In this document: piece by piece, positions 35,837 through 43,500 of the stretch
Position numbering within the stretch: the stretch's first letter is position 1
Layout: every line of letters begins with the position of its first letter
From: Candidatus Dependentiae bacterium
Lineage (GTDB): Bacteria > Babelota > Babeliae > Babelales > UBA12411
NCBI GenBank assembly: GCA_003511165.1
Contig: DOJW01000004.1
Location: forward strand, 62,001-126,000
Direction of reading: 5' to 3'
Length of the DNA stretch: 64,000 nt
The notes under the pieces: generated by a model
What the model saw: the letters and a program-made list of their open reading frames with translations, nothing else
What the model was told of the DNA's origin: nothing
Databases searched by the model: none
Translations under genes and position numbers: made by a program

Positions 35837-35911
35837 GCGGGAATAGCTCAGTGGTAGAGCATTGCCTTCCCAAGGCAAGGGCCGCGGGTTCAACCCCCGT
35901 TTCCCGCTCCA
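35837..35911 (+). tRNA. tRNA-Gly (CCC)
   Basis: The 75-nt cloverleaf has acceptor GCGGGAA/TTCCCGC, discriminator T and an encoded CCA. The anticodon stem TTGCC/GGCAA encloses loop TTCCCAA, giving anticodon CCC. It is almost identical to the tRNA-Gly(GCC) gene 63 bases downstream apart from the anticodon and a few T-arm and variable-region bases, so the pair arose by duplication. A TATAAA lies five bases upstream of the 5' end. Confidence 0.94.
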
Positions 35912-35920
35912 AAATTTTGT

Positions 35921-35949
35921 TTGACAACCGGATCTTTTAAAGATAAATT
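35921..35949 (+). promoter_or_regulatory. candidate promoter of tRNA-Gly(GCC)
   Basis: TTGACA (35921-35926) and TAAATT (35944-35949) are spaced by 17 bases inside the gap between the two tRNA-Gly genes. The second tRNA therefore may be transcribed independently of the first. Confidence 0.55.
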
Positions 35950-35974
35950 TGGGACATCTTCTTTGAATTTTTAT

Positions 35975-36049
35975 GCGGGAATAGCTCAGTGGTAGAGCAT
36001 TGCCTTGCCAAGGCAAGGGTCGCGGGTTCAAATCCCGTTTCCCGCTCCA
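35975..36049 (+). tRNA. tRNA-Gly (GCC)
   Basis: The 75-nt cloverleaf has the same acceptor and D-arm as the preceding tRNA. Anticodon loop TTGCCAA gives anticodon GCC, and the CCA end is encoded (36047-36049). It reads GGC and GGT codons. The neighbouring CCC isoacceptor covers GGG. Confidence 0.95.
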
Positions 36050-36282
36050 AAATTTTACTTAATTTTCCCTGTTGTAATCGAAAAGTAATTCTGGTACATT
36101 TTTTAGAGAAAAGTAAATTCATTTTTCTTATTTTTTACCTATTTTTTTATATTTTCATTTACTTTTCGAGCCTGTTTTTGTTTTTTATTAATTTATGATT
36201 TTTAAATAACTTATTTTTTAACTTTTATTATTTAAAAATATTTTTAACCCTCAAATTTGAATTTGACCAAAGGATTTAACAA

Positions 36283-36918
36283 ATGAAATCGATTCTACAA
36301 GAAGATTCTTCAATAGCTAAAGCGGTTGCCAAAGCATGGCAAAAAGCTGGAGAGCCAAAAGAATTTAATGTCAAAGTTTTTAGCAAAGAAGAAAAAAATT
36401 TCTTCGGATTTGTAAAAAAAATGGCTGTCGTCTCTCTATCATATGACTTCAACGTATTTTCTAAATCTACAAATAAATCACAACCCAAAGCTTACATCAA
36501 TACAGATAAGTCAAGCGTACTGCCAGGTAATGCACAAAAGTTTAAAGATAATAAACCAGTGCCAGCTCAGGCACCTTACAAAAAACAACAATATCAAGGT
36601 GAAGAAAAACAAAATTCAAACTCATCACAAAATGATTCCGCAGCATTTGCTTATGGCAAATGGAATAACGATTTAGTAAAAGACGTAAATAATTGGATAA
36701 CCGAGTTGGTCAATCTAATGAATCTCAAATCAACATTTACGGTTTCTGTAAATCAACATTTATTAAAAATCATTTTTGACAAACCTGTAATAGAAAATGT
36801 AAATAACGAACGTTTACTTTTTTCCGGATTTGCATTTTTGTTAATGCAATTTTTAAAAAGAAAATACAAACGCAAATTTGGCGGTCACAGACTTGCCATA
36901 ACATCTATTAGAAGTTAG
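36283..36918 (+). CDS. Jag/KhpB-like RNA-binding protein
   Basis: The 211-residue protein starts with a well-conserved Jag-N domain (residues 1-50: SSIAKAVAKAWQKAGEPKEFNVKVFSKEEKNFFGFVKK). A low-complexity Gln/Asn/Lys linker (about 65-125) follows, and then a KH-like part (DVNNWITELVNLMNLKSTFTVSVNQHLLKIIF) with a basic C-terminus (KRKYKRKFGGHRLAI). The usual R3H motif RxxxH of Jag is replaced by a short basic tail or truncated. Jag/KhpB normally sits between yidC and mnmE. Here mnmE follows five bases after the stop, as expected, but yidC is not upstream. The start ATG follows a weak AAAGGA. Confidence 0.82.
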   Translation: MKSILQEDSSIAKAVAKAWQKAGEPKEFNVKVFSKEEKNFFGFVKKMAVVSLSYDFNVFSKSTNKSQPKAYINTDKSSVLPGNAQKFKDNKPVPAQAPYKKQQYQGEEKQNSNSSQNDSAAFAYGKWNNDLVKDVNNWITELVNLMNLKSTFTVSVNQHLLKIIFDKPVIENVNNERLLFSGFAFLLMQFLKRKYKRKFGGHRLAITSIRS

Positions 36919-36923
36919 GGATA

Positions 36924-38333
36924 ATGAGTTTTTTGACAAAAGATGAAGAACCAATAGTTGCACTTTGCTCCCCAGTCGGAGCAGGCGCATTAGCTATTAT
37001 CCGTTTAAGCGGAAATGGTGTGGTTGAAATCGTAGATAAAATTTCAAAATTGCAAAACAATAAACTTTTATCTAATCAAAAAACTCATACAATCCATTTC
37101 GGCAAAATATTCGATCACACATCAAACAGTATCATCGATGATGTTCTATTCTTTTTGATGAAAGCCCCAAAAACATTTACTGGACAAGATTGTATAGAAA
37201 TAAGCTGTCATAACAATCCTTTCATCATTAAAAAAATAATTGAACTATGCATTTCAAATGGTGCACGCGCAGCAGAAAATGGCGAATTTTCCAAAAGAGC
37301 ATTTTTAAATGGTAAAATAGATTTGATCCAAGCTGAATCTATAAACGAACTTATAGCTGCACAAAATGAAGTCGTTTTAAAAAAATCGCTTGAACAATTA
37401 AAAGGCTCCCTTTCATCTTTTATCAAAGAAATTGAAGAAGAAATAACAAAATTACTTGCACTTGTAGAAGCTAGTTTTGAATTTCTGGATGAAGAACAAC
37501 GTGATGTCCAATTTGATCAAATAATAAAAAATCAATTTGATTTAATTTTTAAAAAATTAGAAAAAATAAAAGAAAATTATTCTCATTCATTGCAAATAAA
37601 AGAAGGCTTGCGCATATCACTTCTCGGAAGCGTGAATGTAGGTAAGTCTACTTTGTTCAATGCATTGATCAAAAAAGAAAGATCAATCGTTACTGATGTT
37701 GCAGGAACAACTCGTGACAGCGTCGAAGCGGGAGTATGCAAAGATGGAAATTTTTGGACATTTATAGATACAGCGGGTTTGCGCAAAACGGAAAACTTGA
37801 TTGAGCAACAAGGAATAGAACGATCTTTGCAAGAAGCATGCAGTGCAGATATTTTGCTTTTGATTATTTCTGCTGTAGATAAACTTTCGCAAGAGCAGAT
37901 AGAATCATACAAAGAAGCTTTAGAAAAATATCGCGAAAAAATAATTTTGGTATTAAATAAAATCGATTTACAACAAAATTCTGCAAAACAAATTATTTCC
38001 ATACTTAATGTTAATATCGACCCTATCAAAGTATCCGCAATCACAAACGCAGGCATAAAAGAACTTGAAAATAAAATACAAGAAAAAATTAACATCATAT
38101 TTAAACAATTCAATTCACCATATCTCCTTAACAAGCGTCATTTTGAAACATTAACAAATATCGAAAACAAACTAAAAGAAACTTTCGTTAATATCTTTGA
38201 AAAATACGAAGGATACGAAATAGCAGCCATGAATTTAAAAGATATTTTGGAAACATTATCACAACTAACAGGCAAAAATATAAACGAACAAACATTAGAT
38301 TCTGTATTCAAAAATTTCTGCATCGGTAAATGA
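36924..38333 (+). CDS. mnmE: tRNA modification GTPase MnmE
   Basis: MnmE acts with MnmG to form the 5-carboxymethylaminomethyl group on tRNA U34. The 469-residue protein shows the N-terminal folate-binding domain (IVALCSPVGAGALAIIRLSG). A helical domain carries the embedded G domain, with G1 GSVNVGKST at about 233, G3 DTAGL and G4 NKID. It ends with the hallmark C-terminal motif CIGK (here FCIGK). It starts five bases after the jag-like gene and is probably in the same transcript. A cluster of hairpins follows its stop. Confidence 0.97.
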   Translation: MSFLTKDEEPIVALCSPVGAGALAIIRLSGNGVVEIVDKISKLQNNKLLSNQKTHTIHFGKIFDHTSNSIIDDVLFFLMKAPKTFTGQDCIEISCHNNPFIIKKIIELCISNGARAAENGEFSKRAFLNGKIDLIQAESINELIAAQNEVVLKKSLEQLKGSLSSFIKEIEEEITKLLALVEASFEFLDEEQRDVQFDQIIKNQFDLIFKKLEKIKENYSHSLQIKEGLRISLLGSVNVGKSTLFNALIKKERSIVTDVAGTTRDSVEAGVCKDGNFWTFIDTAGLRKTENLIEQQGIERSLQEACSADILLLIISAVDKLSQEQIESYKEALEKYREKIILVLNKIDLQQNSAKQIISILNVNIDPIKVSAITNAGIKELENKIQEKINIIFKQFNSPYLLNKRHFETLTNIENKLKETFVNIFEKYEGYEIAAMNLKDILETLSQLTGKNINEQTLDSVFKNFCIGK

Positions 38334-38787
38334 AGCGTGTATCACGCGTAATTCTTCGAAGCCAACCCTACTTCGCTCTCATGGAGCTACGAAGGGTTCT
38401 ACTCGCCATGCATCACCAATCTAAAAGCCTTGAGGTTTTCTGGCGGAGTAGAATAATTCGAATTGAAAAAAAGCAAACCACAACGTTGAATAAATTTTCT
38501 CTTTGAAAAAACAACTTTAAATTTGACCAATCTCATACTTTGAGTACTCTATAAGAGCTCGCCTCTATAAAAGTAAAAAGTTACAAGTTCAAAAAAGAAG
38601 TTTTTTTATCCGAGCAATTCTAAAAAATTATTCTATATAAATCAAAAATTTTATTTTAGTCATATTTACTTATTTAATTTAATACAACTTCAGTTAAATT
38701 ATCTTATAAGATCGGACTCAGATATTGAAATTGCGCCCTCTTCTTTTACCTTTATTTTAAATCTTAAAACACCAAAACAAAAATATA
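38334..38787. other. non-coding region between mnmE and groES
   Basis: No credible gene is present. The first 130 bases are noticeably less AT-rich and strongly structured (see 38335-38464). The rest is AT-rich with no repeat or RNA gene that I can name. No CIRCE element (TTAGCACTC-N9-GAGTGCTAA) precedes groES. Confidence 0.65.
38335..38464. ncRNA. structured element of nested hairpins after mnmE (ncRNA or MITE-like)
   Basis: Four stems can be drawn. (a) GCGTG/CACGC at 38335-38347. (b) An outer pair AATTC-CGAA (38350-38360) with TTCGAATT (38457-38464). (c) A hairpin at 38364-38398, AACCCT...TTCG / CGAAGGGTT, with inner CTC/GAG. (d) A hairpin TTCTACTCGCCA / TGGCGGAGTAGAA (38397-38453), whose loop holds AAAAGCCT/AGGTTTT. 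The nesting resembles a three-way junction. It may be an RNA or a small non-autonomous mobile element with inverted ends. I know no family. Confidence 0.45.
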
Positions 38788-38815
38788 TTGAATTTTTATA
38801 TTTTTAACTTATAAT
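38788..38815 (+). promoter_or_regulatory. candidate groESL promoter
   Basis: TTGAAT (38788-38793) and TATAAT (38810-38815) are separated by 16 bases. A second TATAAT lies at 38833-38838 without a good -35 partner. The groES ATG is about 78 bases downstream. There is no CIRCE operator, so heat control, if present, uses another system. Confidence 0.5.
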
Positions 38816-38892
38816 TTTTCTTGATGAACGGTTATAATATTTTAAGTATTAAACTAAATAAATCTTAAAAATTTTAGAAAGGGGTCTATAAA

Positions 38893-39186
38893 ATGGCAAA
38901 AAAAATAAGTCCTTTATACGACAGAGTTTTGGTTCAAAGAATCGAAGATGAAGAAACAACTTCAAGTGGCATCATAATCCCAGATACAGCAAAAGAAAAA
39001 ACACAAATCGCAGAAGTAAAAGCAATCGGAAATGGCAAAATAACAAACGACGGTTCAATTAAGGCTCTGACAGTCAAAGTTGGCGATAAAATCATTTTTG
39101 GAAAATATTCTGGCACAGAAATCAAATTAGAAGGTCAAGAATATCTAATACTTAAAGAAGAAGAAATTTTAGGTATTGTAAGTTAA
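38893..39186 (+). CDS. groES: co-chaperonin GroES
   Basis: The 97-residue protein is the heptameric lid of the GroEL folding chamber. It shows LYDRVLVQRIEDEETTSSGIIIPDTAKEK, with the mobile loop between residues 15 and 32. The VGDKIIFGKYSGTEIKLEGQEYLILKEEEILGIV end follows. The ribosome site AAAGGGG is strong. groEL follows 30 bases downstream in the standard order. Confidence 0.98.
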   Translation: MAKKISPLYDRVLVQRIEDEETTSSGIIIPDTAKEKTQIAEVKAIGNGKITNDGSIKALTVKVGDKIIFGKYSGTEIKLEGQEYLILKEEEILGIVS

Positions 39187-39216
39187 TTTTTTCAAAATAA
39201 TTTTTAGGAGAAAAAT

Positions 39217-40851
39217 ATGGCAAAACAAATTTTATTCGGTGACGAAGCAAGATCCAAAATTTTAATCGGCGTAAATACTCTCGGAGACGCTGTAAAAGTC
39301 ACGCTCGGACCCAAGGGTCGTAACGTTGCTATCGAAAAATCATTCGGCTCTCCAATAATCACCAAAGACGGTGTAACAGTTGCAAAAGAGATCGAACTAA
39401 AAGATAAATTTGAAAATATCGGCGCACAAGCAGTAAGAGAAGTTGCTTCAAAAACAGCTGATATCGCAGGAGACGGAACAACAACAGCAACCGTACTCAC
39501 ACAAGCAATTTATCGAGAAGGTCTAAAAAGCGTTGTAACAGGCGCAAGCGCAATCGAAATCAAAAGAGGAATCGATAAAGCTGTTGAAATTGTTATCGAA
39601 GAAATCAAAAGAATTGCAAAACCTATCAAAAGCAAAACTGAAATCGCGCAAGTTGCAACCATTTCAGCAAATTCTGATACATCTATTGGTAACCTAATCG
39701 CAGACGCTATGGAAAAAGTAGGTCGCGATGGAGTTATAACGGTTGAAGAAGCTAAAGGAATGGAAAGCGAACTTGAAACTGTAGAAGGTATGCAATTTGA
39801 TAGAGGTTACTTATCTCCATATTTTGTAACTGATGCAGAAAAAATGGAATCTGTTCTTGATAATCCTGCTATTTTAATTTGCGATAAAAAAGTAACAAGC
39901 ATGAAAGATTTGCTTCCGATACTTGAACAAATCGCAAAGCAGGGTGCATCACTATTTATCATAGCAGAAGACATTGAAGGCGAAGCACTTGCAACATTAG
40001 TTGTAAACAAAATGCGCGGCACCATCAAAGTCTCAGCAATCAAAGCTCCAGAATTTGGTGATAGACGAAAAGCTATGCTTCAAGATATTTCTATCCTAAC
40101 AGGTGGAAAAGTTGTATCAGAAGAGCTTGGCGTAAAACTTGAAAATGTTACATTCAGCGATCTTGGTTCCGCTAAAAAAGTAATCATTACAAAAGACAAC
40201 TGCACAATCGTTGATGGAAAAGGCGCTCAAAAAGAAATCGCCGCACGAGTTGCACAAATCAAAGCAGAAATTGAAAAATCTACATCTGATTATGACAAAG
40301 AAAAATTACAAACAAGACTTGCAAAAATTTCTGGCGGAGTTGCTATCATCAAAGTTGGCGCAGCAACAGAAACAGAAATGAAAGAAAAAAAAGATAGAGT
40401 CGAAGATGCATTGCACGCAACTCGAGCAGCTGTCGAAGAAGGAATAGTACCTGGTGGCGGAGTTGCTCTCCTTCGTGCGCAAAAATCTCTCGAAAATCTC
40501 AAAAACTTAAGCGATGAACAAAAAGCAGGTATCAGAATTGTTACAAGAGCTCTTGAAGAACCGCTTAGAATAATTGTATCCAACGCAGGTGCAGAACCAT
40601 CTGTCATCGTGGACAAAATAAAAAACAATCCTGATATGAATTTTGGATTTGATGCTAGGACAGAACAGTTCGTAGATATGATCAAAAACGGAATTGTAGA
40701 TCCTGCAAAAGTTTCAAGATCTGCTCTACAACACGCAGCATCAATTGCTGGATTGTTATTAACAACAGAAACAATCATCTGTGACATTCCCGAAGATAAA
40801 CCAGCTATGAATCCAGGTGCAATGGGTGGAATGCCTGGTGGAATGTATTAA
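39217..40851 (+). CDS. groEL: chaperonin GroEL
   Basis: The 544-residue chaperonin matches the family length. It shows VTLGPKGRNVAIEKSFGSPIITKDGVTVAKEIEL, the ATP-binding GDGTTTATVL, the VEEGIVPGGGVALLRA segment and a Gly/Met-rich C-terminal tail (MNPGAMGGMPGGMY). It forms an operon with groES and ends at a clear terminator. Codon and base use look like the rest of the window. Confidence 0.99.
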   Translation: MAKQILFGDEARSKILIGVNTLGDAVKVTLGPKGRNVAIEKSFGSPIITKDGVTVAKEIELKDKFENIGAQAVREVASKTADIAGDGTTTATVLTQAIYREGLKSVVTGASAIEIKRGIDKAVEIVIEEIKRIAKPIKSKTEIAQVATISANSDTSIGNLIADAMEKVGRDGVITVEEAKGMESELETVEGMQFDRGYLSPYFVTDAEKMESVLDNPAILICDKKVTSMKDLLPILEQIAKQGASLFIIAEDIEGEALATLVVNKMRGTIKVSAIKAPEFGDRRKAMLQDISILTGGKVVSEELGVKLENVTFSDLGSAKKVIITKDNCTIVDGKGAQKEIAARVAQIKAEIEKSTSDYDKEKLQTRLAKISGGVAIIKVGAATETEMKEKKDRVEDALHATRAAVEEGIVPGGGVALLRAQKSLENLKNLSDEQKAGIRIVTRALEEPLRIIVSNAGAEPSVIVDKIKNNPDMNFGFDARTEQFVDMIKNGIVDPAKVSRSALQHAASIAGLLLTTETIICDIPEDKPAMNPGAMGGMPGGMY

Positions 40852-40876
40852 TTTGATTAATTTAAAATATTAATAT

Positions 40877-40910
40877 AAAAAATAGCAGTAGAATTTCTAC
40901 TGCTATTTTT
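40877..40910 (+). terminator. groESL terminator
   Basis: AAAATAGCAGTAGA pairs with TCTACTGCTATTTT around a small loop, with a following T-tract. It lies 26 bases after the groEL stop and just before the convergent prfA end. Confidence 0.85.
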
Positions 40911-40934
40911 ATTTAGAGTACAAAAATTTTTTAA

Positions 40935-42008
40935 CTAAACGAGTTTAATTAGTGATCCTTGCTTTTTGCGTTCTTCAAATTCCCAAGCAACTAATGGATT
41001 TATCAAATCGTCAAGATCACCCTCAATTACAACATCTAATTTTTTCAAAGTTAAATCGATTCGATGATCGGTGATTCTATTTTGAGGAAAATTGTAAGTA
41101 CGAATTTTTTCGCTTCGCTCACCTGTTCCTATCATAGTTTTACGTTGCACACTAAGTTCTGATTGTTTTTTTTGTTTTTCAAAATCATAAAGTCGCGCTT
41201 GTAAAATTTTCATTCCCTTAGCACGATTTTTGATTTGTGAACGCTCATCCTGACAACTTACAACAACACCAGATGGAATATGAGTAATACGAACAGCTGA
41301 ATCTGTGGTATTAACATGCTGACCTCCAGCACCGCTGGATCTAAAAACATCTATTCTTAAATCTTTTGGATCGATGCTAACATCAACTTCCTCAACTTCA
41401 GGTAAAACTGCAACAGTAACTGTCGACGTATGGATTCTTCCTGCAGTTTCAGTCCGAGGAACGCGCTGAACACGATGGACACCGGCTTCAAATTTCAAAT
41501 ATTTATAAACATTTTTGCCCTTGATATAAATAATTATTTCTTTGAAACCACCAAGATCGGTAGTACTGCTATCAGCGATAGAAACGTCCCATCTTTTGGT
41601 TAATGCATAATTGGAGTACATTTTAAAAAGATCTGATGCGAACAATGCAGCTTCTTGACCACCAGCACCCGCGCGAATTTCGATAAATACTGATGCAGAA
41701 TCTTTTTCATCTGCTGGATAAAGTAAATCTTCAAGCTCTGACTGTAACAATGAAATAGTTTTTTCTTTTTGAATTATCTCTTCTTTATACATAGTTAGAA
41801 GGTCTACATCTGAGGAGATAGTGTCTAAATCTTTTTTGAGATCATTTAGAGATTGTTCGATATGAACTAATTGACCGTGTTTTTCAATGGCTGTAGAAAA
41901 TAAACTGGATAACTTTTGAAGTCTACCTCTCTCTTTATTATCTAAACTTGAAGAAGACAGTTTTTGGAGAATTTCTTCATATTCTTTTTTGATCTGTTCC
42001 CAATTCAT
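40935..42008 (-). CDS. prfA: peptide chain release factor 1
   Basis: RF1 ends translation at UAA and UAG. The 357-residue protein carries EIRAGAGGQEAALFASDLF, the stop-codon recognition motif PxT (here PRT in RVQRVPRTETAGRIHT) and the catalytic GGQ in SSGAGGQHVNTTDSAVR. The PxT motif marks RF1 rather than RF2, which has SPF. The ATG at 42008 follows GAGAG. It lies downstream of rpmE, a common pairing, but a terminator-like hairpin separates them. The matching methylase PrmC is at 56047. Confidence 0.97.
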   Translation of the reverse strand: MNWEQIKKEYEEILQKLSSSSLDNKERGRLQKLSSLFSTAIEKHGQLVHIEQSLNDLKKDLDTISSDVDLLTMYKEEIIQKEKTISLLQSELEDLLYPADEKDSASVFIEIRAGAGGQEAALFASDLFKMYSNYALTKRWDVSIADSSTTDLGGFKEIIIYIKGKNVYKYLKFEAGVHRVQRVPRTETAGRIHTSTVTVAVLPEVEEVDVSIDPKDLRIDVFRSSGAGGQHVNTTDSAVRITHIPSGVVVSCQDERSQIKNRAKGMKILQARLYDFEKQKKQSELSVQRKTMIGTGERSEKIRTYNFPQNRITDHRIDLTLKKLDVVIEGDLDDLINPLVAWEFEERKKQGSLIKLV

Positions 42009-42026
42009 AATCTCTCAAATTAAAAA

Positions 42027-42063
42027 AGCGGAACAAATCAAAAACATTTGAAAATGTTCCGCT
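42027..42063 (-). terminator. hairpin between rpmE and prfA (terminator/attenuator)
   Basis: AGCGGAACA pairs with TGTTCCGCT, with an inner CAAAT/ATTTG stem. On the minus strand it is followed by a T-tract directly ahead of the prfA ribosome site. It would end or attenuate the rpmE transcript before prfA. Confidence 0.7.
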
Positions 42064-42076
42064 AAAACTTATTAAT

Positions 42077-42286
42077 TTATTTTTTAGTTTTTTTGTTATA
42101 ACGATTTTGGAATTTTTCAATTCTTCCAGCTTCGTCGATAAACTTTTGAGTTCCTGTGCAGAATGGGTGGCAGCTTGAGCAAATATCAACTCTGATAGAT
42201 TCTTTTGTAGAATATGTTTCAAAAGCGTTGCCACAAACACATTGTGCTAAAACTTTATGAGTTGTTGGGTGAATATCTTTTTTCAT
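42077..42286 (-). CDS. rpmE: 50S ribosomal protein L31 (zinc-binding form)
   Basis: The 69-residue protein keeps the four zinc cysteines (Cys16, Cys18, Cys36, Cys39 in QCVCGN and CSSCHPFCTG). It is therefore the C+ form, not the zinc-free paralogue used under zinc starvation. I chose the ATG at 42286 (MKKDIHP), with GAGG seven bases upstream; an in-frame GTG at 42298 is less likely. The ribosome site overlaps the stop of the upstream pgi/pmi gene, so the genes are linked. Confidence 0.95.
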   Translation of the reverse strand: MKKDIHPTTHKVLAQCVCGNAFETYSTKESIRVDICSSCHPFCTGTQKFIDEAGRIEKFQNRYNKKTKK

Positions 42287-42294
42287 GCAAAACC

Positions 42295-43305
42295 TCACTT
42301 AATACCGTTTACTTTATATTTATTTTTTAATTCTTCGATGATCTTAACTGGATATGCATCAACGTTTCTGTGTAAAGCAAGATAATAAGATGCAAAATCA
42401 GCCCACAAAATTATGTAAAATAATTGTTCCTCCCAAGTATCCCCCAAAATCTGCGGTTTGTAAAGGGAGATTCCCTTGTCCTTTAGTAGCTCAACTGTTG
42501 AAATTAAAGCTATTTCAAGATTGCCAGGTAAAAATTCAGTGGAAAACATCAAAATTTTAGGTTTTTTCTCAAATTTTGAAAACCCAACAACCAAATTGTG
42601 TGTCAACTCTGGAAAAGATAAAGCAATAGCCTGAACTTTGCTATTTTCATTAAATTGAGTTTGGGCTCTATATGCAGCCGATTCACAGTCCCCTTCTAAA
42701 CCCCAAATTTGTAAAAAGTCATCACTTCCAACATAATTTAAAAAATCTTCAAAACATGATTTATTATCAAATTTAGGAGTATAAATCTGTGCTATTTTCT
42801 CAAATGCCACAACTGCTTGTTTGCCACCATCAAGCAAACCCATCAAATCGAATAACCCTAACAAAATACCTAAAAAATTACCTAAAGCTGATCGAGGGGT
42901 TTTACTTTGAGGTAAAAGAATAAACGGTAAATTTTTATTTTCGGCAATTTCTGCCACCTTACCGCCATTAGCAAGAACTATTGTAGGCACAAATTTATTT
43001 ACTAACGAGTTTAAAACCCCTACCGTTTCCCAAGTATTTCCAGAATAAGAAATAACTATCGCCAATGTCTCGCTATCAACAAAATTTGGTAAAACTGAAG
43101 AATTAATCGCAAATGTTGGAATTTTACTTTTTTTATCAAAAAAGGATTTTAAAATTCGACCAGCAATTCCTGACCCGCCCATTCCACAAAAAACTATTTT
43201 ATTAATTTTCTTGGGCAATTTTGTAGAATTAGCAAAATGAAAATTATGAGCTATATCAAGCCCTTCTTTTAACTTTTTGGGCCAAAGTTTTATCTCTTCT
43301 ACCAT
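42295..43305 (-). CDS. bifunctional phosphoglucose/phosphomannose isomerase
   Basis: This SIS-fold enzyme interconverts glucose-6-P, mannose-6-P and fructose-6-P. The 336-residue protein has CGMGGSGIAGRIL, the sugar-phosphate site VISYSGNTWETV and the AIALSFPELTHNLVVGF block with a catalytic Glu. It ends with the typical LFYIILWADFASYYLALHRNVDAYPVKIIEELK helix of the bact-PGI/PMI family. The short length, compared with about 550 for classical PGI, also fits. The ribosome site GAGGAG is strong. It feeds glycolysis and sugar-nucleotide synthesis. Confidence 0.93.
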   Translation of the reverse strand: MVEEIKLWPKKLKEGLDIAHNFHFANSTKLPKKINKIVFCGMGGSGIAGRILKSFFDKKSKIPTFAINSSVLPNFVDSETLAIVISYSGNTWETVGVLNSLVNKFVPTIVLANGGKVAEIAENKNLPFILLPQSKTPRSALGNFLGILLGLFDLMGLLDGGKQAVVAFEKIAQIYTPKFDNKSCFEDFLNYVGSDDFLQIWGLEGDCESAAYRAQTQFNENSKVQAIALSFPELTHNLVVGFSKFEKKPKILMFSTEFLPGNLEIALISTVELLKDKGISLYKPQILGDTWEEQLFYIILWADFASYYLALHRNVDAYPVKIIEELKNKYKVNGIK

Positions 43306-43435
43306 GATCTTCTCCTCTTAAAAAATAGAAATATCAAAGCCAAAATTTTACAAACTTTAACAAAGAATCTTTAAAAAACAAAGTTTTATTTTTTTCATTA
43401 CTTGTGATAAAAATTTATAATTATTTTTAATTAAA

Positions 43436-43463
43436 TTGACTATTGGTAAATTAAAGATATAAA
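43436..43463 (+). promoter_or_regulatory. candidate promoter of the secreted 463-residue protein gene
   Basis: TTGACT (43436-43441) and TATAAA (43458-43463) with a 16-base spacer lie 37 bases upstream of the ATG at 43501. Confidence 0.55.
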
Positions 43464-43500
43464 ATAATTATATTATGTTTAATCAAATAAAGGGATAAAT

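Noticed and set aside
35825..36122. Minus-strand open frames over the two tRNA-Gly genes
   Set aside because: They are antisense to the tRNAs (LNPRPLPWEGNALPLSYS wording), a familiar annotation artefact.
37583..38134. 183-codon minus-strand frame opposite mnmE
   Set aside because: It is antisense to an intact, conserved mnmE, with no leader signal and no ribosome site, so it is treated as a shadow frame.
38466..38892. Possible CIRCE or other heat-shock operator before groES
   Set aside because: I looked for TTAGCACTC-N9-GAGTGCTAA and saw no match. Only a plain -35/-10 pair is supported.
40290..40787. 165-codon minus-strand frame opposite groEL
   Set aside because: It is a shadow of groEL, a highly conserved gene. 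It has no ribosome site and a Ser/Ala-rich composition with no family.
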